Below, one piece after another: positions 35,601 through 43,559 of a stretch of 64,000 bases of DNA. This DNA is from Phycisphaerae bacterium. GTDB taxonomy: Bacteria > Planctomycetota > Phycisphaerae > UBA1845 > Fen-1342. The translations under genes were made by a program, and so were the position numbers. The stretch is from positions 186,001 through 250,000 of the forward strand of contig JANQNU010000036.1 in NCBI GenBank assembly GCA_028279405.1. The letters are read 5' to 3'. Position 1 is the first letter of the stretch. Every line of letters starts with the position of its first letter. The notes below the pieces were generated by a model. It was not told where the DNA came from and did not search any database. It was given only the letters and a program-made list of their open reading frames with translations.

Positions 35601-37793
35601 TACGGGACCGCTTACAGTCAGGTCTTCATCGGGACCAACGGATACGTGACGTTTACGGGGACCGACACCGATTCGACCGAGACGCTCGCGGATCACTTCG
35701 ACACGCCGCGAGTCTCGATGCTGTTCGACGACCTCGCTCCGAACGAGGCAGGCTCGCTCAGCTATAAGATCGAGGCGGATCGGTTCGTGGTCACCTGGTT
35801 GAATGTGACCGAGGACAGTACCAGCAATTCCAATACGTTCCAGCTCGAGCTGTTCTTCGACGGCTCGATTCAGATGTCGTGGTTGGAGATCGCAGTCCAG
35901 GACAGCATCGTCGGACTGTCGGCGGGTAACGGAATCGATCCCGACTTTATGCCGAGCCTGCTCGACTCGTTTGACGATTGTGGGCCGCGCCCGCCGAGCG
36001 CCGGCAGTCAGATCGTAGAGGTGCCGGAAGACCGTTCGGTTACGATCACGTTGCTGGCGACCGACGACGGTACCCCCGGCCCGCTGACGTACACGGTCGA
36101 TTCGCTGCCGACGTTCGAGTTGCGTGATGCGGACAACGGTGTCGTGATCGACGCCGTTCCGTACACACTCGCGAACGGTGGCAACCAGGTGATCTATCAG
36201 TCGAATGGCGGGTTCAACGGCGACGACAGCTTCACGTTCTTCGTGGATGATGGCGGGACGGCGCCCGACGGCGGCACTTCGAATGTTGCCACGATTACCG
36301 CACGTGTGCTGCCCGTACTGGACGTCCCGGTCCGCGACGATTTTGCCGGCCCGGCGTTCGATGCCGACACGTGGTCGGTCGTCGAAGGGGCGACGATCGA
36401 CGACCTCGCGATCAACCCGCCGAGTGGTCCGAACACGGCTCGGCTCAACGCGAATGCGGACCTGATCGTCACGCATTTGATCGACCTCAGTGCTGCTGGT
36501 GGCGATGTCGAGCTTCTTTACCAGTACCAGCGTACGGGTGGCGGAGACTCGCCGGAGAGCGGCGACGATCTGCTGGGCGAATACGTCAACGATCAGGGCG
36601 TCTGGGTCGAGTTCCAGCGACACCTCGGATCGGGCCCGGACATGACCACCTTCGAGCAGGTCGAACTCACGTTGCCGGCCGATGCGTTGCACGCGGCATT
36701 CCGACTGCGGTTCAGCACGAGCGGTTCCTCGGGCGCCTTCGATGATTGGTTTGTCGATGATCTCGAGCTCAAGGTGCTCAACGCGCCCGAGGCGCAGGAT
36801 GTGGCGGTCGCGACCGCTTCGAACTTCGACGTGGTTATTCCATTGTCGGGAAGCGATCCGAACAACGACCCGCTCGACTATCTCATTCTGTCGTTGCCGG
36901 CCAACGGCGTGCTTGTCGACCCGCAGGGTGGCGCAATCCTTGCGGCACCTTACACCCTGATCGCCAATGGCGACGAGGTCGAGTACGAGCCGGATCTGGG
37001 TTTCCTGGGCATCGATACGTTTGCCTATCAGGTGACGGACGGCAGCTTCGATTCCAACGTGGCGGACGTCGCTGTCACGGTCGGTGGCGTGGAGTCGCTG
37101 ATTCAGTTCGACCTCGAGACGGATCCAGGCTGGGCCATGACTGGCGGCTGGGACTTCGGCATGCCGACTGGCGGCGGGACGCACAACGGCGATCCGGTCG
37201 GCGGCTTCACCGGCGACAACGTCTACGGCTACAACCTGTCCGGCGACTACCCCAACAACCTGGCCACGACGCACTACCTGACGACGTCGGCCCTCGATCT
37301 GGCGGGTATCACGGGTAGCACGCTACGTTTCCGTCGCTGGTTGGGCGTCGAGTCGTCGAGCTTCGACCACGCGCAGATCCAGGTCTCCAATAACGGAACC
37401 GACTGGATCACCATCTGGGAGCACGAAGGACCTGCGATCAACGAGAGCGCCTGGTCGCTGCAGGAGTACGACATCTCCGCGGTCGCGGACAATCAGGCGG
37501 CCGTCCAGATCCGTTGGGGCCTCGGACCGACAGACGGTTCGGTAACGTATCCGGGCTGGAACATCGACGACGTCGAGATCCTGGGGCTGCGACCGGTCCT
37601 TGCCGGCGACGCCAATTGCGACGGTGTGATCTCGGTCGGCGACATCAACCCGTTCGTTCTCGCGATCACCGATCGCGACGCGTATCAGCAGCAGTTCCCG
37701 GATTGCAACCTGGCGACCGCCGACACCAACGGCGACGGCCAGTTGTCCGTCGGTGACATCAACAGCTTCGTGCTGCTGGTGACCGGAGGCTAG
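32667..37793 (+). CDS. Large secreted subtilisin-like (S8) serine protease with dockerin-like tail
   Basis: A 1708-residue exported protein. The S8 catalytic triad is visible: Asp279 (VTVMVYDGG), His305 (SHATHVAGTV) and Ser501 (SGTSMASPTVCG). The N-terminal ~240 residues act as signal and pro-region. After the catalytic domain come a P-domain-like segment (VNDLDLEVFDAANNQHF), a fibronectin-like region (FETDEPSTVSVRYGT), beta-sandwich and cadherin-like Ig repeats (FNGDDSFTFFVDDGG) and a jelly-roll-like region. The last ~60 residues are the dockerin-like tag (GDANCDGVISVGDINPFV and DTNGDGQLSVGDINSFV). It probably degrades protein outside the cell and is retained through the tail. A hairpin terminator follows at 37838-37869. 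Confidence 0.9.
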   Translation: MHTVIHRAAVGRRLLTVAALAASLSITFAHAEDTTNHTKGILPLRNAPTLIAAQPPEQAAAAVTALRASLQHFVIQFAAPLSKTERIALERGGVQLQTYIGDNAFFARATERYAAATLEGFDKLFAVVPIERDWKLHRSFLTGDIPDWAILVTDPVEERDRQKAAETGADPASGKQSETWFASYVLFHKDVTLADAAKLVHSYGGIVQSELKTMNGLVVLLPPDGLYALVDEDSVQYAEPPLPPFSTVNAENRAITETDLVQAPPYNLDGSGVTVMVYDGGTLRTTHQDFSGRAVNGDSTGTSSHATHVAGTVGGDGTASGGANRGMAPGVNIVGYEFETAGPLVEGFLYTDPGDLEANYTDAIAIHGAQISNNSIGTNTARNGFDCDATGDYGITSGVIDGIVRGSVSGGEPFRVIWANGNERGSSRCGTSYVSTAPPAGAKNHITVGALSAITEEPASFTSWGPVDDGRIKPDISAPGVDVVSLNNTGDTAYTSKSGTSMASPTVCGIAALVMQDFRVNYPDQPDPRNSTLKVLFAHSAADETTGQDNRGPDFIYGYGSVRAPAVIELERSGNFLEAEVDQGEVFSFLVFVNPGDTELKVTLAWDDVPASPLVIPSLVNDLDLEVFDAANNQHFPWTLDPGNPSAPAVRTQPDHINNIEQVVIDAPAPGAYRVNIVGFNVPQGPQVFSVTATPQLINCSSQGVVSLDKRFYPCAATATVRVVDCDLNTDDKLVETVDVLVTSDSEPAGEVLTLTETAAESAAFEAVIPLSTSDAGGTLLIAPGDTVTATYDDLDSGAGKPAVATSEATVDCTAPVVSLVSVPTIEPRSAVITFETDEPSTVSVRYGTSCGALNEEIVGGLNTTHTMTVTSLIDQTDYFFAITATDRAGNSATFDDGGNCFTFTTPDIPDFFTQEFSTGFPLQNQSLLLVPNASVDGYTPCLTPIAALPTDPAGGTVLGLPDDNESISVNLPSQVSLYGTAYSQVFIGTNGYVTFTGTDTDSTETLADHFDTPRVSMLFDDLAPNEAGSLSYKIEADRFVVTWLNVTEDSTSNSNTFQLELFFDGSIQMSWLEIAVQDSIVGLSAGNGIDPDFMPSLLDSFDDCGPRPPSAGSQIVEVPEDRSVTITLLATDDGTPGPLTYTVDSLPTFELRDADNGVVIDAVPYTLANGGNQVIYQSNGGFNGDDSFTFFVDDGGTAPDGGTSNVATITARVLPVLDVPVRDDFAGPAFDADTWSVVEGATIDDLAINPPSGPNTARLNANADLIVTHLIDLSAAGGDVELLYQYQRTGGGDSPESGDDLLGEYVNDQGVWVEFQRHLGSGPDMTTFEQVELTLPADALHAAFRLRFSTSGSSGAFDDWFVDDLELKVLNAPEAQDVAVATASNFDVVIPLSGSDPNNDPLDYLILSLPANGVLVDPQGGAILAAPYTLIANGDEVEYEPDLGFLGIDTFAYQVTDGSFDSNVADVAVTVGGVESLIQFDLETDPGWAMTGGWDFGMPTGGGTHNGDPVGGFTGDNVYGYNLSGDYPNNLATTHYLTTSALDLAGITGSTLRFRRWLGVESSSFDHAQIQVSNNGTDWITIWEHEGPAINESAWSLQEYDISAVADNQAAVQIRWGLGPTDGSVTYPGWNIDDVEILGLRPVLAGDANCDGVISVGDINPFVLAITDRDAYQQQFPDCNLATADTNGDGQLSVGDINSFVLLVTGG

Positions 37794-37837
37794 GCTACGG
37801 CGCGGCCGCACACGGCCGCTGCGCGATTTGACCGAGG

Positions 37838-37869
37838 GAGCGTCAGTCTCTGTGAGGAGGCTGACGCTC
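37838..37869 (+). terminator. Intrinsic terminator after the S8 protease gene
   Basis: A 13-bp stem (GAGCGTCAGTCTC with GAGGCTGACGCTC, one G-U pair) encloses a six-base loop and is followed by the T-rich tail TTGTCGTTT. It lies 45 bp after the protease stop and would isolate it from the paaA-like gene. Confidence 0.7.
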
Positions 37870-38032
37870 TTGTCGTTTGAATGTGATGGACGAGCTCGAT
37901 CGACCGGGGTCTGGAGATTCCAGTGTTTTCACGGTTTGTAGAGGGGGTGGCCCGCTGTCAAATCTGATCGAATCGCGTAAAATCGCGGTATCCGTGACCG
38001 GAGCGGGGCATCTTTGTGACCGGAGGAGCACC

Positions 38033-39094
38033 ATGAGCGTAAGTGCGTCGGCTGACGACCTCAAAATGAACTGGGAGATCCAGGAGGATCCCGACAAGCT
38101 CGCGCAGTTTCAGGCGAAGATTGATGCCGGCGAGTTGATCGAGGCGGACGACTGGAAGCCCCATAACTACCGCGTCGGTATGCTCCGCATGGCGGAGCAT
38201 CACGCGAATTCGGAGATTGTCGGCGCGTTGCCCGAGGGTGAGTGGATCACGCGCGCCCCCAGTCTCAAGCGGCGTCTGGCGTTGATCGCCAAGGTTCAGG
38301 ACGAGGTTGGGCACGGTCAGATGCTCTATCGCGTATCGCAGGATCTTGGAAAGCCGCGCGATCAGATGTTGCGCGATCTGATCACCGGCAAGACCAAGTA
38401 TCACAATGTCTTCAATTATCCGGCGCCGACATGGGGCGACGTGGCCATGATCCAGTGGCTGGTCGACGGTGCCGCGATCATGAACCAGAAGAGTCTCGCG
38501 GACGGTAGCTACGGTCCCTATGTCCGTACGATGATGCGGATCAACATGGAGGAGGCATTTCACTTCAAGAGCGGCGAGGACATGGTTCTCACGTTGATGA
38601 GTGGAACGCAGCGTCAGAAGCAGATGGCCCAGGAGGCGTTCGATCGGTGGTGGAATCCCTGTTTGATGTTCTTCGGCCCGCCGGACAAGGACTCGGTCAA
38701 GACCGGGCCGTTCATGGTCTGGCGGATCAAGACGCAGACGAACGACACCTTGCGGCAGCGTTTCGTCGATCGCTTTGCGCCCGCGGCCCGCGATCTCGGT
38801 CTGGTCGTCAAGACCTACAAGCGTGAGCGGGGTTCTGACGGGGCTGAGCGGATCGTCCGGAACGCCGACGGGTCGCCGATCTGGGTGCCTGACGAGCTGC
38901 TTCAGCCGAACGGGGAGACGGGGCAATGGGGTTTCAGTCAGCCGGACTGGGATGAATTCAATCAGGTGATTCGCGGCAACGGACCGCAGAATCGGGAGCG
39001 CGTCGGCCTGCGACGTTTCAGCTACGAGCAGGGTGCCTGGGTGCGTCGGGCGGTGATGGGGCATCGCGGCGGATTGCCGCCGAGCCGGAACTGA
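38033..39094 (+). CDS. paaA: PaaA-like catalytic subunit of 1,2-phenylacetyl-CoA epoxidase
   Basis: The protein aligns by eye along its length with E. coli PaaA: EGEWITRAPSLKRRLALIAKVQDEVGHG (diiron ligands in DExGH), FNYPAPTWGDVAMIQWLVDGAAI, SYGPYVRTMMRINMEEAFHFKSG (second ExxFH ligand set), WNPCLMFFGPPD and NDTLRQRFVD. PaaA is the ferritin-like diiron subunit that epoxidises the aromatic ring of phenylacetyl-CoA. At 353 residues it is ~45 longer than E. coli PaaA. The start is ATG at 38033 behind CGGAGGAG; upstream in-frame codons to 37877 overlap the preceding intergenic hairpin and are rejected. No paaC, paaE or paaK is nearby, so phenylacetate use is not proven. Confidence 0.88.
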   Translation: MSVSASADDLKMNWEIQEDPDKLAQFQAKIDAGELIEADDWKPHNYRVGMLRMAEHHANSEIVGALPEGEWITRAPSLKRRLALIAKVQDEVGHGQMLYRVSQDLGKPRDQMLRDLITGKTKYHNVFNYPAPTWGDVAMIQWLVDGAAIMNQKSLADGSYGPYVRTMMRINMEEAFHFKSGEDMVLTLMSGTQRQKQMAQEAFDRWWNPCLMFFGPPDKDSVKTGPFMVWRIKTQTNDTLRQRFVDRFAPAARDLGLVVKTYKRERGSDGAERIVRNADGSPIWVPDELLQPNGETGQWGFSQPDWDEFNQVIRGNGPQNRERVGLRRFSYEQGAWVRRAVMGHRGGLPPSRN

Positions 39095-39141
39095 CGTACG
39101 GGCGCCCGTCGGCTCGGTTTACGGGGAGTGCGGGAGGCAGG

Positions 39142-39765
39142 ATGCATCAGATGGCGACCGGTCGATCGGGACAGCGGGCTGGTTTCGCCGGGCTGCGGGC
39201 GACCGCAGAGCAATACTTTGCGCTTCCCGACGACGGGATTCGTTACGAGTTGATCGATGGGGTGGTGGTCATGTCGCCGAGTCCTTCTGTTCGTCACCAG
39301 GTCGTTGCGGGCGAGATCTATCGCCAGCTTGCCAACCACGTTCGTGCAAATGCCCTTGGGCTGGTGCTTCACGAGACGGACGTAGCGCTGGGCGCCGGGC
39401 CGGACGGGCGCGACTTGGTCTACCGACCGGAGATCGTGTTCATTTGCGCGGCGCGGACGCAAGACGTGGGCGAGCGTCTTCGGATCGTGCCCGATTTGGT
39501 CGTCGAGGTGATTTCGCGTGAGTCGCGAACGCTCGATACGGAGACCAAGTTCGCGGATTATCAGCGCGTTGGCGTTGGCGAATACTGGTTGATTGATCCG
39601 ATCGAGCGTCGCATGACGTTCTTCGAGTTGCGCGACGGGCGGTTTGCCGCGGGAGCGCAGACAGAGCAGGAGTATCGTAGCGTCGTGGTCAGCGGCTTCG
39701 AGCTGCGACTGGATTTGCTGCGGGACGCGTTCGGGCCGCGAGATGGAAGCGGCGGTCCGGGGTAG
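39142..39765 (+). CDS. Uma2 family (DUF820) PD-(D/E)XK endonuclease-like protein
   Basis: The ~207-residue protein has the Uma2 pattern: IRYELIDGVVVMSPSPSVRHQ, YRPEIVFI, RIVPDLVVEVISRESRTLDTETKFADYQRVGVGEYWLIDP. The D...E...K residues of VVEVIS and TETK are those of the predicted restriction-endonuclease fold. Uma2 genes are spread in many copies in planctomycetes and cyanobacteria; the cellular role is unknown. A GGGAGGCAGG ribosome binding site precedes the ATG. It is placed between paaA (48 bp) and paaB (33 bp) on the same strand, an unusual position suggesting insertion into a paa pair or use of the same transcript. Confidence 0.85.
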   Translation: MHQMATGRSGQRAGFAGLRATAEQYFALPDDGIRYELIDGVVVMSPSPSVRHQVVAGEIYRQLANHVRANALGLVLHETDVALGAGPDGRDLVYRPEIVFICAARTQDVGERLRIVPDLVVEVISRESRTLDTETKFADYQRVGVGEYWLIDPIERRMTFFELRDGRFAAGAQTEQEYRSVVVSGFELRLDLLRDAFGPRDGSGGPG

Positions 39766-39798
39766 AGAAACTGGGCAGAGAAAGGGATCGTCAGCGCC

Positions 39799-40185
39799 AT
39801 GTCCAAGATTCGTCAACAAGTGCCGGTTGCTACGGGTGAGCTTCAGGAGGAGGGTATCGGGGACCTGCGAGCCTACGAAGTGTTCGTGCAGCTCGAGCGC
39901 GGCAAGCCGCATATGTATTGCGGCAGCGTGGATGCGGCCGACGACGAGATGGCGTTGCAATTCGCGTGTGAGCACTATGGCCGGGACCAGAAATGCGTAC
40001 AGGTGTGGGTTGTGCCGCGCGACGCGATCATTCGCACGGATTATGACAAGGACCTTGTCTTCCGGCTCACTGACCAGAACTACCGCTTTGCGAAGGGTTA
40101 CGACGTTCGGCCGAAGTGGCGTAAGTTCCGCGACAAACAGGCCGATGAGTCGTACGCCAAGGAAGACATCAAGGAACATTTTTGA
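39799..40185 (+). CDS. paaB: PaaB-like subunit of 1,2-phenylacetyl-CoA epoxidase
   Basis: The 128-residue protein has the PaaB core: RAYEVFVQLERGKPHMYCGSVDAADDEMALQFACEHYGRDQKCVQVWVVPRDAI. In E. coli, PaaB links PaaAC heterodimers in the epoxidase complex. Compared with E. coli PaaB (~95 residues), this one has a charged C-terminal extension (YDVRPKWRKFRDKQADESYAKED) of ~35 residues. It follows paaA after an intervening Uma2 gene; together they imply an epoxidase-like diiron enzyme, but the PaaC partner is missing from the window. Confidence 0.82.
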   Translation: MSKIRQQVPVATGELQEEGIGDLRAYEVFVQLERGKPHMYCGSVDAADDEMALQFACEHYGRDQKCVQVWVVPRDAIIRTDYDKDLVFRLTDQNYRFAKGYDVRPKWRKFRDKQADESYAKEDIKEHF

Positions 40186-40191
40186 AGCAAG

Positions 40192-40224
40192 CGGGTGCGC
40201 CCTTCGTCGGGAAGAACGCACCCG
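40192..40224. repeat. Inverted repeat between convergent genes (possible terminator)
   Basis: CGGGTGCG (40192-40199) and CGCACCCG (40217-40224) form an 8-bp stem with an inner CTTC/GAAG pairing. It lies 7 bp after the paaB stop and before the convergent CARDB gene end. No T-run follows, so termination is only suggested by position. Confidence 0.45.
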
Positions 40225-40259
40225 TGATCGCCCTGCTCTTCTGTTTGGCGCTCGCGCGA

Positions 40260-43127
40260 TTACCTTCCGGGTGACTTTCCGTTGGCCCGTAGACCGAACG
40301 CTGCTATGGTCAGCAGGATCATGCTGCACGTAGCACACATGAGTTGGTTCGCGACGAACCGCGCCTCGACGGTCGTGTCGCCGTCGATCAGGAGTGGGGC
40401 GGCACCTTCGCCCGTCGGCCAGAGCGTACCATCTTCGAGGAAGATTCCCTGGAAGAAGCTGCAATCCCCATCATCAAACGCAGTGAAGTAGACGCCCTCA
40501 TTCACCGGGACTTCGACTTCGAGCTCGAAGTCGCCGTCTCGCGTGTCGTACATGCCGAGCTGGACATTGAACTCCAGCGCGTTGTCCCAATAGCGGGCGC
40601 TCACCGTGCCGTGACCGCTACCGATGTGAACGATCCGGAGAATCGGCAGGCGGACCTGGAGGCTTACGGGGACCTGAAGCCGTTCGACGCCGTTGATGGA
40701 GATCGCGAGCGTGGCTTCGTATGAATTCAATGCCAGTCCGCCGGTTCGCGGCGTGACCTGAATACTGGCGCGCCCGCCCTCTGCCGTGCCGGAGCGCGGA
40801 GTGACTTCGAGCCAGGACGGGATCGTGTCCGCCGCCACTTCAAAAGCGTAGGCCGTCTCTGCGTCACGAGTGAGCGTGATGGTGCCTGGAGTGGCCCGGC
40901 CGACGGCGGCGGCACTCAGCGCCAGCGGGTCCGGATTGGCGGTGACGGGCAGTGGAGTGTTGAAGTCTGCATCGTCTGGGTCGGGTGTCGTCGACTTTAG
41001 CACGTAGCCGGTGGGTTGTTCGCACTGCTGGATCTCGTCGGCGGGGCTGGTGAAGCCGTCAGCGTCATCGTCGCGACCCCAGATCGGAGCGGCGTCCTGG
41101 TCGTCCGGTACGTTGTTGCAATTGCGGTCTTCATTCGCGTTGCATTGCGGCTGCGCCCCCGGGTTGATTGCGGGATCCTCGTCGTCGCAGTCGGTACCAT
41201 CTTCGATGTAGCCGGACGGGCGATTGCAGGCCAGCATGCTGTCGTTGGCGTCGCCGTAGCCGTCTTCGTCGCTGTCGCGGTACCAGCGAATGGCGTCTTC
41301 GTCGATCTGGCCGTCGCAGTCGTTGTCGAGCCCGTCGGCACAGTCAATCGCAACGTTGGGATTCACGAAGCGGTTGCGTGGCGCGCAGTCATCCACGTCC
41401 AGCACGCCGTCATTGTCATCATCGTCGTCGCAAAGGTCGCCGATGCCGTCGTTGTCGCTGTCCGTCTGCTCGGGGTTCGGTAGATCGGGGCAGACGTCGA
41501 TATCGTCGCATACGCCATCCTCGTCACGGTCGCCTTCGCACGGACTGACCTCGACGGTGATGGTGCGGACGTTGTTCTCTTCGCTGGTTTCGACGACTGT
41601 GCGGTTGGGGGCGAGGCCGCATGAATCGGCGCTCACCGAGTAGCTGAACGTGCCGGCCTGCGAGTAGTTTCGCCAGAACTGGACGGTTACCGTTCCGCCA
41701 GGCGTTAGTCCGGCGACCAGCTGGCTGCGGTTATCGCATCCCAGCAAGCCGGCGCCGGAGACGGCGCGAGCGCTGCCACCGTTTCGCGGGCCTGGCGGGC
41801 CGGCGATAATGACATAGCTGGGCGGCGTCGTCGGCGGGAACTGCGTGATTGCGAAATCGCCGATCCGGAACGGGATGGTGCTGCGGTTTCCGTTGTTCCG
41901 AATCGTCGCGGTGAACAGTGCCCACTGGCCGCGCACCGGCCGCGCCGGTGAGACGGTGAGGCTTTCCACGACCAGATCCGGGCCGGTTCCGGCATTGCTG
42001 GCCACTACCTGGAATCCCCAATCGTTGTTGTCTTCGAGCGCCTCCTCGATCTCGTTGCACGGATCGACGATTGCCCACAGATTGAACGAGCGCGCCTCGT
42101 TGAGCGTGATCGGAATCGTCACCGTCGCGACGCCCGTCGGCTCGAGGCCGACGGCCTGGTCGACGAAGCCGAGTTGAACGAAGCAGGCGGTTTCCGGATC
42201 GGGCACGGTTGCGCTGGCGACGATCGCCACGCGGTACGGATCAGCCGGCCGACTGCCGAGGTTGGTGATCTCGACCGTGACGTCGAATGGTTGGCCGACT
42301 GTTGGCGTCGTGTTGCTGGCCGTCACGTTGCTTACGGTCAGGTCCGGCCGACCGACGACCAACTCCCGCATCGTCAAGTTGTTGTTTTCGTCGGCTTCAG
42401 GGACGTTGTCGATGCAGTCGATCCAGCCCCAGACCGGATACCGACCAAACGCGGGATAGGTACGCGCGGGCATCTCGAATGTCTGCGTGCTGAACGCCGG
42501 GAAGTCGACACGGAGGATCGTGTTGGTAAAGACACAAGGGCTGGGCTGCTGGGCGTTGTACCAGACACCAATCTCGTAAGCGGCCCCCAGCACCGCGCGC
42601 CCATTGTTGCGAACGGTCACGAGTACCGGGAATGCCTGACCGGGAACGGGGTCGGCGACAGCGGGCGCAATGTCGATGATCTGCAGGTCCGGCAGGCCGA
42701 CGCTGAGATCGCGCTGGAAGCGGTTGTTGTTCTCATCCCACTCGGGAACGTCCTCGCAGCCGTCCACCCAGGCCATCACAGTGCGTGTGCCAACTGAGTT
42801 GTATACGAGCTGAAATTGGTAAAACCGGCTGGCCTGACCGCCGCTGGGGATCAAGTCCTCGATCACTTGTCGATCCGGCGCTGCCTGGCACGTCACCGTC
42901 TGCATCTCCAGATCGTCAAAGAGCAGGAGGTCGAATGTGCTGAGCGGTGCCGAGTTTCCGATGTTGCGAATCTCGACTTCCGCCGTCACAGTCTGGCCGA
43001 CTGCCGGCGTCGAAGGGGTGAACGTGATGTTCTCCACCACAAGGTCCGGAAACTGCGCCGCGGCGGGAATGCTCGTCGCGAGGCACGCGGCCAGTAAGGA
43101 TGTTCGGTAGAGCAGTGAGTTCTGCAT
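40260..43127 (-). CDS. Exported surface protein with CARDB domains and thrombospondin type 3-like calcium repeats
   Basis: A 955-residue protein with a signal peptide (LLYRTSLLAACLATSIPAAA). Four tandem CARDB-type beta-sandwich domains (PDLVVENITFTPSTPAVGQTV; PDLQIIDIAPAVADPVPGQA; PDLTVSNVTASNTTPTVGQP; PDLVVESLTVSPARPVRGQ) fill ~25-530. Acidic calcium-binding repeats follow (EGDRDEDGVCDDIDVCPDL, DSDNDGIGDLCDDDDDNDG, DCADGLDNDCDGQIDED), then another beta domain. The C-terminus is a hydrophobic helix after two cysteines and before basic residues (MCATCSMILLTIAAFGLRANGK), resembling a sorting or anchoring tail. No catalytic motif; probably an adhesive or structural surface protein. GGAGGA lies nine bases before the ATG at 43127. 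Confidence 0.85.
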   Translation of the reverse strand: MQNSLLYRTSLLAACLATSIPAAAQFPDLVVENITFTPSTPAVGQTVTAEVEIRNIGNSAPLSTFDLLLFDDLEMQTVTCQAAPDRQVIEDLIPSGGQASRFYQFQLVYNSVGTRTVMAWVDGCEDVPEWDENNNRFQRDLSVGLPDLQIIDIAPAVADPVPGQAFPVLVTVRNNGRAVLGAAYEIGVWYNAQQPSPCVFTNTILRVDFPAFSTQTFEMPARTYPAFGRYPVWGWIDCIDNVPEADENNNLTMRELVVGRPDLTVSNVTASNTTPTVGQPFDVTVEITNLGSRPADPYRVAIVASATVPDPETACFVQLGFVDQAVGLEPTGVATVTIPITLNEARSFNLWAIVDPCNEIEEALEDNNDWGFQVVASNAGTGPDLVVESLTVSPARPVRGQWALFTATIRNNGNRSTIPFRIGDFAITQFPPTTPPSYVIIAGPPGPRNGGSARAVSGAGLLGCDNRSQLVAGLTPGGTVTVQFWRNYSQAGTFSYSVSADSCGLAPNRTVVETSEENNVRTITVEVSPCEGDRDEDGVCDDIDVCPDLPNPEQTDSDNDGIGDLCDDDDDNDGVLDVDDCAPRNRFVNPNVAIDCADGLDNDCDGQIDEDAIRWYRDSDEDGYGDANDSMLACNRPSGYIEDGTDCDDEDPAINPGAQPQCNANEDRNCNNVPDDQDAAPIWGRDDDADGFTSPADEIQQCEQPTGYVLKSTTPDPDDADFNTPLPVTANPDPLALSAAAVGRATPGTITLTRDAETAYAFEVAADTIPSWLEVTPRSGTAEGGRASIQVTPRTGGLALNSYEATLAISINGVERLQVPVSLQVRLPILRIVHIGSGHGTVSARYWDNALEFNVQLGMYDTRDGDFELEVEVPVNEGVYFTAFDDGDCSFFQGIFLEDGTLWPTGEGAAPLLIDGDTTVEARFVANQLMCATCSMILLTIAAFGLRANGKSPGR

Positions 43128-43206
43128 TCTCGGGGTCCTCCAGGACGTGGGTTCGGAGCCGCTCTGTCAGATTTGGCCGGTGACGAGCGCAATCTGTCGC
43201 AAAAAG

Positions 43207-43252
43207 GGGAGCAAGCTCCCTCTGCGAGGCAAGCGTCTACGCCGCTTGCCCG
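43207..43252. repeat. Dispersed palindromic repeat, copy A
   Basis: GGGAGCAAGCTCCC is followed by a hairpin GGCAAGCG-TCTACGC-CGCTTGCC (43228-43235 with 43243-43250, 8 bp perfect). The same unit recurs, complete or in part, at 43281-43344, ~45031, ~45313 and 54820. It lies in the 432-bp gene-free stretch between the CARDB gene and glyS. Confidence 0.8.
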
Positions 43253-43280
43253 GGTAAAAGCGATCCCGAGTAACAGGATG

Positions 43281-43344
43281 GGGCGGGCATCTCGCCCGGG
43301 CAGCAAGCTGCCAGGACGAGGCAAGCGTCTACGCCGCCTGCCCG
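43281..43344. repeat. Dispersed palindromic repeat, copy B
   Basis: Contains GGGCG-N7-CGCCC (43281-43297), GGCAGCAAGCTGCC, and GGCAAGCG-TCTACGC-CGCCTGCC, in which one pair is A/C (a G-U wobble if read on the minus strand). It is a variant of copy A with a different first palindrome. Confidence 0.75.
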
Positions 43345-43373
43345 ACAAGGAACCATTCTTCAGGACCAGGGTG

Positions 43374-43390
43374 GTGCGGGTATCTCGCAC
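43374..43390. repeat. Variant small palindrome, copy C
   Basis: GTGCG-N7-CGCAC corresponds to GGGCG-N7-CGCCC of copy B with the same GGxATCT loop. Both arms changed together (G to T and C to A), keeping the pairing. Confidence 0.6.
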
Positions 43391-43559
43391 GGCCACGCGC
43401 GTGTACGACCCCGCCATTTTGCCGGTGGTCCATCCCTGCTCTATGATGCCGGTTTCCGCGCGAGCCGTTCGCGCTACAATCGTCCCCAACCGCCCACGAA
43501 TGCCGGCGTCGGGCCTCGTTGACCAGTGCCGCGCGCCGGCCAAGACCCAGGTGATCGAC
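43391..43559. other. Leader region of glyS
   Basis: Remainder of the gene-free stretch upstream of glyS. No promoter match stands out and no T-box antiterminator landmark was found. The frame open from 43173 is translated repeat sequence and not part of the synthetase. Confidence 0.4.

Noticed and set aside
35451-37274. 607-codon open frame on the minus strand opposite the S8 protease
   Set aside because: It is antisense to a well-supported protease gene; its composition (Arg/Val/Asp-rich, no motif, no ribosome binding site) is that of a GC-rich shadow frame.
3026-37793. Cellulosome locus based on the dockerin-like tails
   Set aside because: No cohesin domain, scaffoldin or glycoside hydrolase is seen; the tails sit on peptidases and a repeat protein.
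39142-39765. Uma2 gene as sign of an active insertion sequence
   Set aside because: No terminal inverted repeats or target-site duplications were found around it, and no transposase is nearby.
38033-40185. A full phenylacetate degradation operon
   Set aside because: Only PaaA- and PaaB-like genes are present; PaaC, PaaE, the CoA ligase and ring-opening enzymes are not in the window.
43173-43559. N-terminal extension of glycyl-tRNA synthetase
   Set aside because: The extra 129 codons are translated repeat DNA and do not resemble GlyRS; the family N-terminus begins right after ATG 43560.
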